A DNA stretch of 5,507 nt from Candidatus Gastranaerophilales bacterium. GTDB lineage: Bacteria; Cyanobacteriota; Vampirovibrionia; Gastranaerophilales; Gastranaerophilaceae. Made by a program: the position numbers and the translations under genes. The DNA is taken from positions 1-5,507 of the forward strand of contig CALUSZ010000211.1 in the NCBI GenBank assembly GCA_944323495.1, given 5' to 3'. The notes under the pieces are model-generated. The model was not told the origin of the DNA. It saw only the letters and a list, made by a program, of their open reading frames with translations, and did no database searches. Shown one piece after another: positions 4,130 to 5,507 of the stretch (its first letter is position 1; the number at the start of each line of letters is the position of its first letter).

Positions 4130-5507
4130 ATGAAAGTACAATCAACTCAACAACAGATTCATCCCCAATTCAAGGGTCCGATAGATACAACAATGAGATT
4201 CTTAGCAACAAATCAGGCTATCGGAGCAAACGGTGTTGACTTATGTTTTATGGTAACCCCGAGAACAGCAAGCGATATGATAAAACGCGGGCCGGCTGCC
4301 GGTATGGAGACATTAAGGCGTGAGATTATGGGTACAGTGAATGATACCTTTATGGGATTATTCGGGGCAGGAGCAGGATGGCTTATTGCGTGGGGATTGA
4401 ACAAAAAATTTGATTTGAACGTTAACAAATTTTTTACTGCACCGGAAACTTTAGATATTCTTGCTGAAAATAAAGCTGAACAACTCAAAGATAATAAAAC
4501 TCAAATTGATTATATTAAAAAAACTCTTTCTAATATAAAAGCTTATAACCCTGATGCAGCCGGACGAGATGCAGAAGGGTACGTAAGAATTTCTAAAGAA
4601 ACAATTGATGATGTAGCAAAATCACTTGATAATTCTCTTAATAAAAAAATCCGGTTTAAAGAATGGATAAAGAAAAGTACAAATGAATCCAGAGAATATA
4701 TTATTAACAAAATCACAGCAAGTACAGGTGCACAGAGTGAATATATTTTAGAATCAGCTGCGGATAAAAAGAATGTCAGCAAAACTAATCTAAAATCACT
4801 GCTAAATGACATGTATCTTGTGTCAGATTCATTTAATAAAGACAAGGTAAAGGAAGCCTTTCAAGAACAGATAAAAACAGGAAAATCAATTAAAGAGAAT
4901 TCCTTTATTAAAGGTCTTTCAAAATTCATGAAAACACGTTCTGCTATGGGTTTTGCAATAGCTTCTATAATCGGCCTTTCTGTACAGCCAATAAATATGT
5001 ATCTATCCAAACTCAAAACCGGAACTGACGGTTTTGTCGGCGTAGAAGGCAGAAGTAAAGACAACAGCAATGGTTTTAAAATTTTAAAAGCAGCCGGCAG
5101 TGCAGCATTCTTTAGTATGATACTTTCTACATTAGGAATGTCACCGCTGACATTCATAAAATCACCTTCTAAATTTATGAATAAAATGTCCTTTACCGGT
5201 AAAATGCCTACAATTAATCAATTAAAAGGTGTTTATGGTATTACAATTATCTCAAGAATTTGTTCTGCCAGAGACAAAGACGAACTTAGAGAAGTCTTAA
5301 CTAAAGACACTCTTGGCTACTTAAGCTGGCTGGTTCTTGGTGATATTGTAAACAAACTTGCAGCTGACGGCCTAGATAAAACTGTTATGAATTATAAAGA
5401 TAAATTTACACCTAAAAATTCTAAGGGCTTTGCAGGTACGTTTAAACGAACATTCAACGGCTCACTTAAAACCCGCGATGAAATCCTTGTAAAAACACTC
5501 TCTGATA
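4130..5507 (+). CDS. Hypothetical multi-pass membrane protein, second paralogue, 3' truncated by the window
   Basis: The frame is open from ATG 4130 to the window edge (459 codons plus one base), so the C terminus is missing. The start is supported by AAAGG 6 bases upstream. The order mirrors the preceding gene: PQFKG at 12-16; PRT at 44-46 and LRREIMG at 62-68; hydrophobic segment about 70-90 with GAGAGWLIAWGL; a charged, helical region about 100-268; hydrophobic segments about 271-288 and 321-342; SFTGKMPT at 354-361; ISRICSARDKDEL at 374-386; and a segment about 395-411 with VLGD (402-405). By comparison with its neighbour, one more hydrophobic segment and a charged tail probably lie beyond the edge. 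Conserved positions are spread over the whole length while general identity is low, which points to an old duplication. There is no signal peptide or recognisable enzyme motif. The function is unknown; close coupling suggests the two products act together, perhaps as a hetero-oligomer in the membrane (inference). Confidence 0.85.
   Translation, partial: MKVQSTQQQIHPQFKGPIDTTMRFLATNQAIGANGVDLCFMVTPRTASDMIKRGPAAGMETLRREIMGTVNDTFMGLFGAGAGWLIAWGLNKKFDLNVNKFFTAPETLDILAENKAEQLKDNKTQIDYIKKTLSNIKAYNPDAAGRDAEGYVRISKETIDDVAKSLDNSLNKKIRFKEWIKKSTNESREYIINKITASTGAQSEYILESAADKKNVSKTNLKSLLNDMYLVSDSFNKDKVKEAFQEQIKTGKSIKENSFIKGLSKFMKTRSAMGFAIASIIGLSVQPINMYLSKLKTGTDGFVGVEGRSKDNSNGFKILKAAGSAAFFSMILSTLGMSPLTFIKSPSKFMNKMSFTGKMPTINQLKGVYGITIISRICSARDKDELREVLTKDTLGYLSWLVLGDIVNKLAADGLDKTVMNYKDKFTPKNSKGFAGTFKRTFNGSLKTRDEILVKTLSD

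Noticed and set aside
4213..5157. Minus-strand ORFs at 4213-4488, 4543-4845 and 4861-5157
   Set aside because: These are antisense to the second paralogue. Its open 459-codon frame, good ribosome binding site and conserved blocks explain the region.

Overview
This 5.5-kb window is AT-rich and densely coded. It holds the 3' end of one gene, four further genes that are complete or run off the right edge, and one possible small ORF. The best guess for the source is a gut-type non-photosynthetic cyanobacterial relative (Melainabacteria / Gastranaerophilales). This is an inference from overall style: low GC, core metabolic genes scattered among lineage-specific membrane proteins, and proteins carrying a short Phe-Lys-Gly motif near the N terminus. 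A Firmicute or another low-GC gut bacterium cannot be excluded from the sequence alone.

Layout, left to right. Positions 1-669 (+) are the C-terminal half of ADP-glucose pyrophosphorylase (glgC, glycogen synthesis). After an 89-bp gap with a possible promoter, 759-1205 (+) encodes a 148-aa glycine/alanine-rich, probably membrane-associated protein of unknown function. Its end converges with a candidate 47-aa ORF on the minus strand (1197-1340). That ORF has an oddly placed ribosome binding site, which sits in front of an out-of-frame ATG. Next on the minus strand is a complete surE (1431-2222), a 5'/3'-nucleotidase, with a convincing extended -10 promoter and ribosome binding site.

The divergent intergenic region 2223-2501 is the most regulatory-looking part. 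It has an extended -10 promoter on each side, six TTACA pentamers all on the same strand, and a small hairpin followed by T-runs with no obvious gene to terminate.

From 2502 to the right edge two genes run head to tail with a 14-bp gap: a 537-aa and an at least 459-aa multi-pass membrane protein. Comparing the two translations shows that they are diverged paralogues with the same architecture: an N-terminal FKG motif, a PRT...RRE block, one hydrophobic segment, a long charged helical region, and a C-terminal membrane block with F-[KT]-G-x-x-P-T, S-R and L-G-D motifs. I recognise no characterised family for them. This tandem pair is the main candidate for something undescribed. I saw no tRNA, rRNA, CRISPR array, insertion sequence or attachment site.
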